A DNA stretch of 8,155 nucleotides from Deltaproteobacteria bacterium (GTDB lineage: Bacteria > Desulfobacterota > JADFXK01): positions 1 to 8,155 of the forward strand of contig JADFYA010000155.1 in NCBI GenBank assembly GCA_015233285.1. The letters are read 5' to 3'. Within the stretch, counting starts at the first letter, position 1. Each line of letters starts with the position of its first letter. A program made the position numbers and the translations under genes. A model generated the notes under the pieces. That model saw nothing but the letters and a program-made list of their open reading frames with translations. It was not told the DNA's origin and did not search any database. Shown piece by piece: positions 1-6,665 of the stretch.

Positions 1-294
1 AGGACTCCACCAAAAGGCAAGATAAAAAACTTTCAGAGTCAGGCCTCCTTCTCACCTTCATCTCAGCCACCAGATTATTATATCCTTCCCTGAATTCGAC
101 AGAACCGCCTAGTGATAGCCCCAGACTCATTCACTCCGCCTTAACAGTCCGCGGCCGGATTTCATACATTCTTGTTACTTCCATCTTGGGGCACGACATT
201 ATTGTCAGCAAGGGACGGCCAATCTCTTTTGCCGCGAATCATGGCCTTAAAGATTATCGTTATAACTTAGCCTGTTGGATCTAGCGATCAAGGC

Positions 295-310
295 TGGCAC
301 AATTCTTGTA
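295..310 (+). promoter_or_regulatory. Candidate sigma-54 (-24/-12) promoter
   Basis: The site reads TGGCAC, five bases, then TTGT. The -24 element is a perfect match to TGGCAC, and the GG and GT dinucleotides are 10 bases apart, the spacing sigma-54 RNA polymerase requires. The weakness is GT in place of the strongly conserved GC of the -12 element. Transcription would start near 320, leaving a leader of about 280 bases before urtA. Sigma-54 control would suit a urea uptake operon because NtrC-type activators drive nitrogen-scavenging genes in many proteobacteria. I could not find a clear NtrC box upstream; the dyad at 195-206 lies at a typical enhancer distance but does not match a known consensus. 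Confidence 0.33.
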
Positions 311-363
311 ATATCTTGTAGTATAAGTTGCTGCATCCCGGGATAACTTTAACCCCCAACCTT

Positions 364-385
364 GAAACAGCATTACCCCTGTTTC
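364..385 (+). promoter_or_regulatory. Perfect 7-bp dyad, possible operator or leader hairpin
   Basis: GAAACAG at 364-370 and CTGTTTC at 379-385 are exact reverse complements separated by 8 bases. No T-run follows, so it is a poor intrinsic terminator. It lies between the sigma-54-like site and urtA, so it could be a protein-binding dyad or a hairpin in a long leader RNA. The stem is short and AT-containing, so chance is possible. Confidence 0.3.
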
Positions 386-546
386 TTGAATAACGATCAA
401 AATGATGAACTGCAATTAACCCTTAATTCATATGGAAGCAAAAGGCATCTCTGAAACCATCTGGTTGATTTATCAGGATTACGGCCCAACTAAAATCTAT
501 GACGCAATAATCGAGTGTTGCCGATAAAAGCACTCCGGCCGATCCC

Positions 547-577
547 TTGGCTCTAAAGTAATGTATTTTTATATAAT
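547..577 (+). promoter_or_regulatory. Candidate sigma-70-type promoter for urtA
   Basis: A perfect TATAAT lies at 572-577 in an AT-rich stretch. The best upstream partner is TTGGCT at 547-552, 19 bases away, which is longer than the preferred 17. Transcription would begin near 584 and give a very short leader carrying just the ribosome binding site. The -10 box is good and the -35 is weak, so a second, basal promoter for the operon is possible but not certain. Confidence 0.35.
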
Positions 578-587
578 TACCACCCAT

Positions 588-603
588 GGAGGAAAGATAC
601 ATG
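588..603 (+). promoter_or_regulatory. urtA ribosome binding site that decides the start
   Basis: GGAGG at 588-592 is a near-perfect Shine-Dalgarno sequence 8 bases before the ATG at 601. An in-frame ATG also exists at 586, but it overlaps this site and has no binding site of its own. Starting at 601 also gives a clean signal peptide beginning M-A-R-K. The start at 601 is therefore chosen. Confidence 0.85.
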
Positions 604-1908
604 GCCCGAAAACATCTCCTGTCATTTTTTATCTTGATCACTATGTCGTTGCTGTTACTATCCGGTCCCGCCATCCAGACCGCTAAGGCGGAGGACACCA
701 TAAAGGTGGGGATTCTCCATTCACTTTCCGGAACCATGGCCATCAGCGAAACCTCTCTTAAGGACGTCGCCTTGATGACCTTCGAAGAAATCAACCAAAA
801 TGGCGGCCTGCTGGGTAAGAAAATTGAACCGGTGGTGGTCGATCCCGCCTCCAATTGGCCTCTGTTTGCCGAAAAGGCCCGAGAACTCATTGATAAGCAC
901 AAAGTCGCCGCGGTCTTCGGCTGCTGGACGTCAGTCTCCCGAAAGTCCGTCTTGCCTGTATTTGAAGAGCTGAACGGGCTTTTGTTTTATCCCGTCCAGT
1001 ATGAAGGTGAGGAATGCTCCAACAATGTCTTCTACACCGGCGCCGCGCCCAATCAGCAGGCCATTCCGGCCGTGGAATATCTCATGAGTAAAGAAGGCGG
1101 CGGGGCCAAACGCTTTGTCCTGCTGGGTACCGATTACGTCTATCCCCGGACCACCAATAAGATATTACGCGCCTTCCTCCATGCCAAGGGCATCACCGAC
1201 GCCGATATTATGGAGACATACACCCCCTTCGGCCACAGCGATTATCAAACCATCGTCACCAGTATCAAGGATTTTTCCGCAGCTAAGAAAACCGCTGTCA
1301 TCTCGACCATCAATGGCGATTCCAATGTCCCGTTTTACAAGGAACTGGCCAATCGGGGGATAAAGGCGGAGAACATTCCCGTAGTCGCTTTTTCGGTGGG
1401 TGAAGAAGAACTGCGCGGGATTGACACCAAGCCTCTGGTCGGCCATTTGGCCGCCTGGAATTACTTCATGTCCATAGATACTAAAGAGAATAAAGAATTT
1501 ATCAAAAAATGGCAAGATTATGTCAAAAAGCATAACCTGCCCGGAGGCGACAAACGAGTCACCAACGATCCCATGGAAGCCACCTACATCGGCATTAAAA
1601 TGTGGGCCCAATCCGTCCTGCAGGCCGGCACCACGGATGTAAACGCCGTCCGGCAAGCCATGGGCTATCAGAAGGTTAAGGCCCCCTGCGGCTTCGACAT
1701 CACCATGGACGCTAAGAACCACCATTTGCACAAACCGGTTTTCATAGGTGAAATACGGGCTGATGGCCAGTTCGATATCGTCTGGAAAACGCCCGGTCCC
1801 ATCAGAGCCGAAGCCTGGAGTCCTTATATTCCCGATAGCGCCAAAAAGGTCGCCGATTGGACTTATCCCTGGGTCTGCGGCAATTGCACCGCCCCAAAAT
1901 ATAAATAA
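601..1908 (+). CDS. urtA: Urea ABC transporter, periplasmic urea-binding protein UrtA
   Basis: This 435-residue protein is the substrate-binding subunit that captures urea in the periplasm and delivers it to UrtBC. Residues 1-30 are a signal peptide: basic M-A-R-K, a hydrophobic core at about 6-21, and a likely cut after the AKA at 28-30. There is no lipobox cysteine, so it should be a soluble periplasmic protein. The mature part is a type I periplasmic binding fold of the HAAT/Leu-Ile-Val family, opening with IKVGILHSLSGTMA (34-47). UrtA-type signatures are FGCWTSVSRK (106-115), FYPVQYEGEECSNN (129-142), FYTGAAPNQQ (144-153) and NDPMEATYIG (322-331). Length is normal for UrtA. The tail carries a C-G-N-C pair (426-429) that could form a disulfide in the periplasm. 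A hairpin after the stop may raise its expression relative to the permease genes. Amide-binding relatives such as AmiC are the main alternative, but the five-gene context settles urea. Confidence 0.96.
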   Translation: MARKHLLSFFILITMSLLLLSGPAIQTAKAEDTIKVGILHSLSGTMAISETSLKDVALMTFEEINQNGGLLGKKIEPVVVDPASNWPLFAEKARELIDKHKVAAVFGCWTSVSRKSVLPVFEELNGLLFYPVQYEGEECSNNVFYTGAAPNQQAIPAVEYLMSKEGGGAKRFVLLGTDYVYPRTTNKILRAFLHAKGITDADIMETYTPFGHSDYQTIVTSIKDFSAAKKTAVISTINGDSNVPFYKELANRGIKAENIPVVAFSVGEEELRGIDTKPLVGHLAAWNYFMSIDTKENKEFIKKWQDYVKKHNLPGGDKRVTNDPMEATYIGIKMWAQSVLQAGTTDVNAVRQAMGYQKVKAPCGFDITMDAKNHHLHKPVFIGEIRADGQFDIVWKTPGPIRAEAWSPYIPDSAKKVADWTYPWVCGNCTAPKYK

Positions 1909-1929
1909 ATGCCGTCAACTGATCTTACA

Positions 1930-1953
1930 GCGCCCTCTTCCCCTAGAGGGCGC
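1930..1953 (+). promoter_or_regulatory. GC-rich hairpin between urtA and urtB
   Basis: GCGCCCTCT (1930-1938) and AGAGGGCGC (1945-1953) are perfect reverse complements around a 6-base loop, giving a 9-bp mostly GC stem 21 bases after the urtA stop. No T-run follows, so full Rho-independent termination is unlikely. Hairpins in this position, after a binding-protein gene and before the permease genes, are known in other ABC operons to block 3' exonucleases or attenuate read-through, making the binding protein more abundant. That role is inferred here. Confidence 0.75.
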
Positions 1954-1976
1954 GTCATCAATCCGGGTGGGCTACT

Positions 1977-3617
1977 ATGTTGTTCATAAAGACTCTTTAT
2001 ACCCTTATCGTGTTTTTAAGCGCCTTTTTCATCCTGGCCTTCGCGCCGCAGGGTTTCCCAGATGAAGGCAAGCTGGAAGAGTCTATCGGACACCTGGGCT
2101 CATCCAGCCGCCAGGAGATCATCGCCGCGGTGGAGGCCCTAAGGCAATTGGGTGACCACCGGGCCCTGCCCGCCTTAGAGGCTCTGCTCGACCGAAGATT
2201 GCGCGTCACCAAAGCCGGGCGCATCTTGATCAAAGTCAAAAACGGCCACGGAATGATGGACGCGGTGACCGGGGCGGTGCTGGCTCAGCAACTAGACGGG
2301 CTCGACACGCCGGTCATCAATAACCAGGTCAGGATCATCCTGGGCCAGACTATCGCCATCCTCAAGCTGGTCTCGCCCGAGGCAGAGCTGCGGCTGGCCG
2401 CGGCAGAGGAGCTGCTTCAGCATCCCCAAGAGGAGGCCACCTCGGCCCTGCGAGCGGCCATCGACCGGGAGAAAACCACCAGGGTCCGCCGCGCCCTGGC
2501 CCTGGCCCTGGCCTTGACCGAAGTCGCCTGCTCCAATAAAGAGCGCCGGATAGCCGCCTTAAACATTATAGGCCAGTCGGACAATCCCAACTTTATCGTC
2601 AACCTGAGGCCTCTTTTGGCCAGGCAGGCCTCAGGAGAATTCCAGGAACCGGATGAACAGGTCCGGCAGGCCGCCAGGTCCGCCCTGAGCGCCATCGAAC
2701 GGCATATGGTCGTGGTCGGCGTTTTGCAAAATCTGTTCTACGGGCTGAGCCTCGGGAGCGTCCTCCTGCTGGTCGCCCTGGGCCTGGCCATCACCTTCGG
2801 CCTGATGGAAGTGATCAACATGGCCCACGGCGAAATGTTAATGCTGGGCGCCTATTCCACCTATGTTATTCAAGGGATATTCAAAGCCCATTGTCCCGAT
2901 CAATTCGCCTGGTATTTGGTCGCCTCCATCCCGACGGCGTTTATCGTTTCCGGGGTGGTGGGCATGATCTTGGAACGGAGCATTATCCGGTATCTCTACG
3001 GCCGGCCCCTGGAGACGCTGCTGGCCACCTGGGGGATCAGCTTGTTGTTGATCCAGACGGTCAGACTTATCTTTGGGGCCCAGAATGTGGAAGTGAGCAA
3101 TCCCCCGTGGCTTTCCGGCGGCTGGGAGCTCATGCCCGGATTGATGCTGACCTATAACCGGATCGCCATCATTGGTTTCGGCCTGGGAGTGGTCCTGCTC
3201 GTCTGGGTGTTTCTCAACCGCAGCCCGCTGGGACTGCAGGTCCGGGCCGTCACCCAGAATAGGGCCATGGCCGCGGCCCTGGGCATTTACACCTCCCGGG
3301 TCGACACCTGGACGTTCGGCCTGGGCTCGGGTATTGCCGGGTTGGCCGGGGTGGCCCTGTCTCAGATCGGCAACGTCGGCCCGGAACTCGGCCAGAGCTA
3401 CATCGTCGATTCCTTTATGGTCGTAGTCCTCGGCGGTGTGGGCAAGTTGGCCGGGACTATCTGGGGCGCCACCGGGTTAGGGGTAATCAACAAATTTTTG
3501 GAGCCTTTCACCGGCGCCGTCCTGGGCAAGATCATGGTCCTGGTCTTCATTATTCTGTTTATCCAAAAACGGCCTCAAGGCATCTTCGCCCTCAAAGGCC
3601 GGATGGCGGAAGGGTAG
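1977..3617 (+). CDS. urtB: Urea ABC transporter permease UrtB with N-terminal helical-repeat domain
   Basis: This 546-residue protein is one of two integral membrane subunits forming the urea channel. It has three parts. Residues 1-24 are a hydrophobic, signal-like segment. Residues about 30-240 are an Ala/Leu/Glu-rich helical region resembling HEAT-like repeats, predicted to be periplasmic. Residues about 245-535 are the LivH-type permease, with the motif INMAHGEMLMLGAY at 280-293, the likely ATPase-coupling loop around 428-445 and VVLGGVGKLAGTIWGA at 483-498. Simple LivH proteins are about 300 residues, so the extension accounts for the extra length; proteobacterial-type UrtB proteins are known to carry it, and its role is unclear. 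The ATG at 1977 has only a weak binding site (GGGTGGG, 1965-1971), but it places the signal-like segment correctly. The stop is 3 bases before urtC. Codons 173-180 contain a GCCCTG tandem repeat. Confidence 0.95.
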   Translation: MLFIKTLYTLIVFLSAFFILAFAPQGFPDEGKLEESIGHLGSSSRQEIIAAVEALRQLGDHRALPALEALLDRRLRVTKAGRILIKVKNGHGMMDAVTGAVLAQQLDGLDTPVINNQVRIILGQTIAILKLVSPEAELRLAAAEELLQHPQEEATSALRAAIDREKTTRVRRALALALALTEVACSNKERRIAALNIIGQSDNPNFIVNLRPLLARQASGEFQEPDEQVRQAARSALSAIERHMVVVGVLQNLFYGLSLGSVLLLVALGLAITFGLMEVINMAHGEMLMLGAYSTYVIQGIFKAHCPDQFAWYLVASIPTAFIVSGVVGMILERSIIRYLYGRPLETLLATWGISLLLIQTVRLIFGAQNVEVSNPPWLSGGWELMPGLMLTYNRIAIIGFGLGVVLLVWVFLNRSPLGLQVRAVTQNRAMAAALGIYTSRVDTWTFGLGSGIAGLAGVALSQIGNVGPELGQSYIVDSFMVVVLGGVGKLAGTIWGATGLGVINKFLEPFTGAVLGKIMVLVFIILFIQKRPQGIFALKGRMAEG

Positions 3618-3620
3618 CCT

Positions 3621-4733
3621 ATGCTTTCTCAACTTGCGCGCCTTCACACCAGGCGGGCCTGGATATACATCTTGTCCCTGACCATCCTGGCCGTGCTGGT
3701 TATTCCGGTGCTGAACCGGGCCGTGCCCAAAGACTCGGTTTTTTACCTGCCGGATTATCTCATTTCGCTCTGCGGCAAGTTTCTCTGTTATGCCCTGGTC
3801 GCCCTGGCCATGGACATGATTTGGGGTTTTAGCGGCATCCTCAGCCTGGGGCAGGGGGTATTTTTTTCCCTGGGCGGCTATGCCATGGGGATGCACTTAA
3901 TGCGGGTGATGGCCGGCGAAGGGGTATACCGGAGTCAATTGCCGGATTTCATGGTTTTTTTGGATTGGAAGGAGCTGCCCTGGTATTGGTTGGGATTCAA
4001 TCATTTTTGGTTTACCGTGTTGATAATTATTCTCGTTCCTGGTTTATTGGCCCTGATCATTGGCTTTTTTGCCTTCCGGTCGCGCATCAAGGGCGTCTAT
4101 TTTTCCATCATCACCCAGGCCATGACCTTTGCCCTGATGTTGTTCTTTTTCAGAAATGAGACCGGGTTCGGCGGGAACAACGGGTTAACCGACTTTAAGC
4201 GGATTCTCGGTTTTTCCCTTCAAGAACCGGCGGTCAAAGTGGGGTTGTACATCATCTCCGCGATTGTGCTTCTGATCAGTTATCTTGTCTGCCGCTATAT
4301 CACCGTGTCCAAGTTGGGCCGCGTCCTGGCCGGGATCAGAGACGCGGAAAGCCGGATCATGTTCTCCGGTTACAACACGCTTCATTATAAGCTGTTTGTT
4401 TTCACACTGGCCGCCGTGCTCAGCGGAGTGGCCGGAGCGTTATATGTTCTCCAGGTGGGGATTATCAACCCCAGTGAGATGCAGCCGGCCAATTCCATTG
4501 AGATGGCAATCTGGGTGGCTGTGGGCGGCCGCGGTACTCTGGTCGGGGCCTTGATCGGAGCCGGCCTGGTCAATGCCGCCAAGAGCTGGTTCACCGTGGC
4601 CTTTCCCAACTTGTGGCTTTATTTTTTGGGGGCCATGTTCATCGGCACTACGCTTTTCCTTCCCCGGGGCGTCGTCGGATTGGCCGCCATTTTGGCTAAC
4701 AAGAAGGAATCAAGCGATATTCTTTCTAAATGA
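3621..4733 (+). CDS. urtC: Urea ABC transporter permease UrtC
   Basis: This 370-residue protein is the second membrane subunit of the urea channel, of the LivM family. After a cytoplasmic, basic N-terminus (R-R at 11-12) it has a run of hydrophobic segments at about 14-30, 45-70, 75-95, 130-152, 160-178, 205-227, 258-280, 296-320 and 330-356. Family motifs are SGILSLGQGVFFSLGGYAMG (71-90), ETGFGGNNGLT (180-190), the likely coupling loop RDAESRIMFSGYN (240-252) and VGGRGTLVGALIGA (301-314). Length is usual for UrtC. It begins 3 bases after urtB, with AAGGG at 3610-3614 as the ribosome binding site inside the end of urtB, so translation is probably coupled. A 5-bp GC hairpin and a large repeat structure follow its stop, separating it from urtD. 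Confidence 0.96.
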   Translation: MLSQLARLHTRRAWIYILSLTILAVLVIPVLNRAVPKDSVFYLPDYLISLCGKFLCYALVALAMDMIWGFSGILSLGQGVFFSLGGYAMGMHLMRVMAGEGVYRSQLPDFMVFLDWKELPWYWLGFNHFWFTVLIIILVPGLLALIIGFFAFRSRIKGVYFSIITQAMTFALMLFFFRNETGFGGNNGLTDFKRILGFSLQEPAVKVGLYIISAIVLLISYLVCRYITVSKLGRVLAGIRDAESRIMFSGYNTLHYKLFVFTLAAVLSGVAGALYVLQVGIINPSEMQPANSIEMAIWVAVGGRGTLVGALIGAGLVNAAKSWFTVAFPNLWLYFLGAMFIGTTLFLPRGVVGLAAILANKKESSDILSK

Positions 4734-4774
4734 TCCATTCCGAGTAAGCCCCGCCAGGGGCGCACCAGGTTAGG

Positions 4775-4992
4775 CCAGGGCAAGGCCCCAATGTTGTTGA
4801 ATTAAGGCACGGTTTAACCATCCTCGGATGTGATAAGATTCCTCACATTCGTTCGGAATGACAGATTTACTTCGTCATTCTGGATGGTTCACATCTCGGT
4901 CATTTTGGTGCGAAGCTTCCTTATCATTTCGAGCGAAGCGAGAAATCTTAGCGTCGTTGCGCTAATTCAACAGTATTGGGGCAACGCCCTGG
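4775..4992. repeat. Outer inverted repeat (30-bp arms)
   Basis: The left arm (4775-4804, starting CCAGGGC and ending GTTGAATTA) pairs with the right arm (4963-4992) at 25 of 30 positions by hand alignment, with no gaps. The mismatches cluster at arm positions 8-10 and 19-20. The arms enclose 158 bases. Such long, slightly decayed arms are far beyond chance and suggest an old element or a maintained RNA fold. Confidence 0.8.
4833..4951. repeat. Inner inverted repeat of the CGAGCGAAGCGAG type
   Basis: The left arm (4833-4863, containing AAGATTCCTC and TTCGGAATGA) pairs with the right arm (4922-4951, containing CATTTCGAGCGAAGCGAGAA) at about 23 of 30 positions with one gap. The right arm closely resembles CCGAGCGAAGCGAGGAAT, a short palindromic sequence I remember as scattered through many bacterial genomes. 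The family assignment is from memory. The loop region also contains CGTCATTCTGG (4873-4883), which looks like a further partial copy. Confidence 0.65.
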
Positions 4993-5063
4993 AGACGGTA
5001 GAGATCAATCCCACATAACCCCCGCCAGGGCTCTATATCACGATATTCCATGGGGTACGGCAG

Positions 5064-5861
5064 ATGGCTTTAGAAAGCGCATATGGACACATTGCCAAAA
5101 AACACGGTCTGGTGGATACCAGCCATCGGACTGTCCTGTACGTAGATGGTGTCACCGTCAGCTTTGACGGCTTTAAGGCCCTGGACGATCTTTCTCTCTA
5201 TGTGGACGACGGCAACCTCCACTGCATTATCGGTCCCAACGGGGCCGGCAAAACCACCCTGCTCGACGTTATAACCGGGAAAACCCGTCCGGATACGGGG
5301 TCCCTCTTTTACGGTCAAAGCATCGACTTGTCAAAACTTTCGGAATCAGAGATCGCCCAGGCCGGAATCGGGCGGAAATTCCAGAAGCCGACCGTCTTTG
5401 AAAATCATACCTTGTTCGAAAACCTGGAGCTGGCCCTCAAATGCGACAAAGGGGTCTGGCACAGCTTGTTTGGAACACTTACCCCCATCCAGCGCGGCCG
5501 CATCGCCGAAGTATTGGAGATGATCGGTCTGACCGACCTGGCCGACCAAAAGGCCGGGTTGCTGTCTCACGGCCAGAAACAATGGCTGGAAATAGGCATG
5601 TTGCTCATGCAAGATCCCGGGCTCTTACTTTTGGATGAACCCGTGGCCGGGATGACCCCTCAAGAAATAGAGACTTCGGCCAACCTGCTTAAATCTCTAT
5701 CGGGTGAACGCACAGTCGTGGTCGTGGAGCACGATATGGAATTTGTCCGGGCCATTGCCCAGTGGGTCACGGTGCTGCACGAGGGCCGCGTCCTGGCCGA
5801 AGGGAAGATGGATGAGGTCCAACACAACCCGAAGGTTATCGAAGTCTACTTGGGAGAATAA
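5064..5861 (+). CDS. urtD: Urea ABC transporter ATP-binding protein UrtD
   Basis: This 265-residue protein is one of two cytoplasmic ATPases that power urea import, of the LivG family. Visible motifs are VSFDGFKAL (32-40), Walker A GPNGAGKTT (57-65), the Q-loop in GRKFQKPTVFE (103-113), the ABC signature LSHGQKQ (167-173), Walker B LLLLDEP (187-193) with catalytic E192, and the switch histidine H223 in VVEHDMEF. The wording of the signature region and the ending KVIEVYLGE are typical of UrtD. The start at 5064 is preceded by only a weak GGGG (5052-5055). About 25 residues precede the conserved fold; GTG at 5112 is an alternative but has no better site. The gap before it holds a palindromic repeat, so it may have its own promoter or depend on read-through. 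urtE begins 1 base after its stop. Confidence 0.96.
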   Translation: MALESAYGHIAKKHGLVDTSHRTVLYVDGVTVSFDGFKALDDLSLYVDDGNLHCIIGPNGAGKTTLLDVITGKTRPDTGSLFYGQSIDLSKLSESEIAQAGIGRKFQKPTVFENHTLFENLELALKCDKGVWHSLFGTLTPIQRGRIAEVLEMIGLTDLADQKAGLLSHGQKQWLEIGMLLMQDPGLLLLDEPVAGMTPQEIETSANLLKSLSGERTVVVVEHDMEFVRAIAQWVTVLHEGRVLAEGKMDEVQHNPKVIEVYLGE

Positions 5862-5862
5862 C

Positions 5863-6558
5863 GTGATCGAGGTCCGCGGACTCAACCAATTCTATGGCGG
5901 AAGCCACATTCTTTGGGATATCGACCTAAACGTGGCCCCCGGCACCTGCGTCTGTCTGATGGGCCGAAACGGCGTCGGCAAAACCACCTTGCTCAAGGCC
6001 ATTATGGGCCTGATTCCCATTCGGAGCGGCTCCATCAGTTTTGCCGGGGAAACCTTGACCGGCCGCGCCCCGGCCATCCGGGCCAGACTGGGGATCGGCT
6101 ATGTCCCCCAGGGCCGCGAGATTTTTCCGCAACTCACGGTTGAGGAAAATTTGCGCATCGGGTTGATGGCCCGCCAAGACGGGGTCCGAGAAATTCCGGA
6201 ATCGATATTTGAATTGTTTCCCGTGCTGAAAAAAATGCTGCCCCGGAAAGGGGGCGATCTTTCCGGCGGACAACAGCAGCAGTTGGCCATCGGACGGGCT
6301 TTGGCCGTTGATCCCACCTTGCTCATCCTCGACGAACCGACGGAGGGCATTCAACCTAATGTCGTCCAAGAAATCGGCGATATCATCATTCGGATCAATC
6401 GGGAACAACAGCTTTCAGTGCTCCTGGTGGAACAAAAGTTGATCTTTGCCCGCCGTGTCGCCCAATCGTTTTATCTGATGGATAAAGGCCGAATGGTGGC
6501 CCAAGGTGGGATGGACGAATTGCAGGATGACCTGATCTCCCGGCATCTGGCGGTGTGA
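5863..6558 (+). CDS. urtE: Urea ABC transporter ATP-binding protein UrtE
   Basis: This 231-residue protein is the second ATPase of the urea importer, of the LivF family. It starts at GTG 5863, where conserved sequence begins (IEVRGLNQFYGG), 6 bases after GGGAG (5852-5856) and 1 base after the urtD stop, so translation is probably coupled. The frame is open further upstream, but that part overlaps urtD and has no family similarity. Motifs are Walker A GRNGVGKTT (34-42), the Q-loop in YVPQGREIFPQLTVEENL (80-97), signature LSGGQQQQ (133-140) and Walker B LLILDEPTEG (153-162) with E158. The switch position reads LLVEQ with Gln191 where UrtD has His, a substitution usual in LivF-type proteins. Length is normal. 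It pairs with UrtD under UrtBC. Confidence 0.96.
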   Translation: MIEVRGLNQFYGGSHILWDIDLNVAPGTCVCLMGRNGVGKTTLLKAIMGLIPIRSGSISFAGETLTGRAPAIRARLGIGYVPQGREIFPQLTVEENLRIGLMARQDGVREIPESIFELFPVLKKMLPRKGGDLSGGQQQQLAIGRALAVDPTLLILDEPTEGIQPNVVQEIGDIIIRINREQQLSVLLVEQKLIFARRVAQSFYLMDKGRMVAQGGMDELQDDLISRHLAV

Positions 6559-6665
6559 GTTGGTCCACAATAGTTGCTCTTTCCCAAAAATCTCATCGTC
6601 TTCTCTTGTCTTCCGCGTTCTCGGCGGCTGGGTTCTTTATTTTAACATTGGAATAAGAAACAAAA
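6559..6665. other. Pyrimidine-rich spacer between urtE and ureD
   Basis: This 107-base gap has no gene and no stem strong enough to call a terminator. Bases about 6578-6625 are largely C and T, ending in GCGTTCTCGGCGG (6617-6629). This resembles a CTCTGCGTTCTCTGCGG-like dispersed sequence that I recall from other environmental bacterial genomes, so it may be a decayed repeat copy; this is from memory. ureD follows with a weak ribosome site (GGAATAAG, 6650-6657), so ureD may be poorly translated relative to its neighbours. No convincing promoter is seen. Confidence 0.4.

Larger units (their letters stand above)
1..585. other. Upstream intergenic region, no convincing gene
   Basis: About 585 bases precede the urea transporter genes and are lower in GC than the operon. 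I recognise no RNA gene or protein here. One + strand frame is open from the left edge to a TAG at 282-284 (93 codons), but it has no visible start, mixed third-position usage and no recognisable motif. A minus-strand ATG at 130-128 opens a frame running off the left edge (43 codons, GGAG 3 bases upstream), also unrecognised. Either could be the end of a neighbouring gene, but both may be chance. Small dyads are GACA-TTAT-TGTC at 195-206 and the 8-base palindrome GTTATAAC at 259-266. The promoter-like sites and the hairpin are listed separately. Confidence 0.6.
4745..5030. repeat. MITE-like nested palindromic structure between urtC and urtD
   Basis: Nearly all of the 330-base gap after urtC is organised sequence. 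Short direct repeats lie at the edges: 4745-4759 and 5016-5030, 14 of 15 bases identical, both TAANCCCCGCCAGGG. Inside is an outer inverted repeat (4775-4804 with 4963-4992) and inside that an inner inverted repeat (4833-4863 with 4922-4951). The left direct repeat also forms a hairpin, GCCCC/GGGGC at 4748-4761. No transposase is encoded, so if mobile it would be a non-autonomous element moved by an enzyme elsewhere. It splits the transporter operon between the permease and ATPase genes. As RNA it could fold into one long hairpin that changes transcript stability or read-through. Confidence 0.7.

Noticed and set aside
1..130. A minus-strand ATG with GGAG upstream and a frame open to the left edge.
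   Set aside because: Only 43 codons are visible with no family resemblance, and the frame overlaps the other open frame. It is too short to support a gene.
3..284. A 93-codon + strand open frame entering from the left edge and ending in TAG.
   Set aside because: It has no visible start, no recognisable motif and mixed third-position usage unlike the operon genes. An open frame of this length in one of six frames is not rare by chance. It would need the sequence to the left to judge.
423..902. Long minus-strand frame overlapping the urtA start.
   Set aside because: It is the antisense shadow of urtA and its upstream sequence, with no recognisable protein and no ribosome site.
4748..4761. GCCCC/GGGGC hairpin 14 bases after the urtC stop as a terminator.
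   Set aside because: The stem is only 5 bp and no T-run follows. It is better read as part of the repeat structure in this gap.
5926..6408. Long minus-strand frame inside urtE.
   Set aside because: It is an antisense shadow of a well-supported GC-rich coding region with intact ABC motifs on the + strand.
6561..6576. TGG...TTGC arrangement before ureD resembling a sigma-54 promoter.
   Set aside because: The GG and GC are 12 bases apart instead of the required 10, and the -24 element is poor (TGGTCC).
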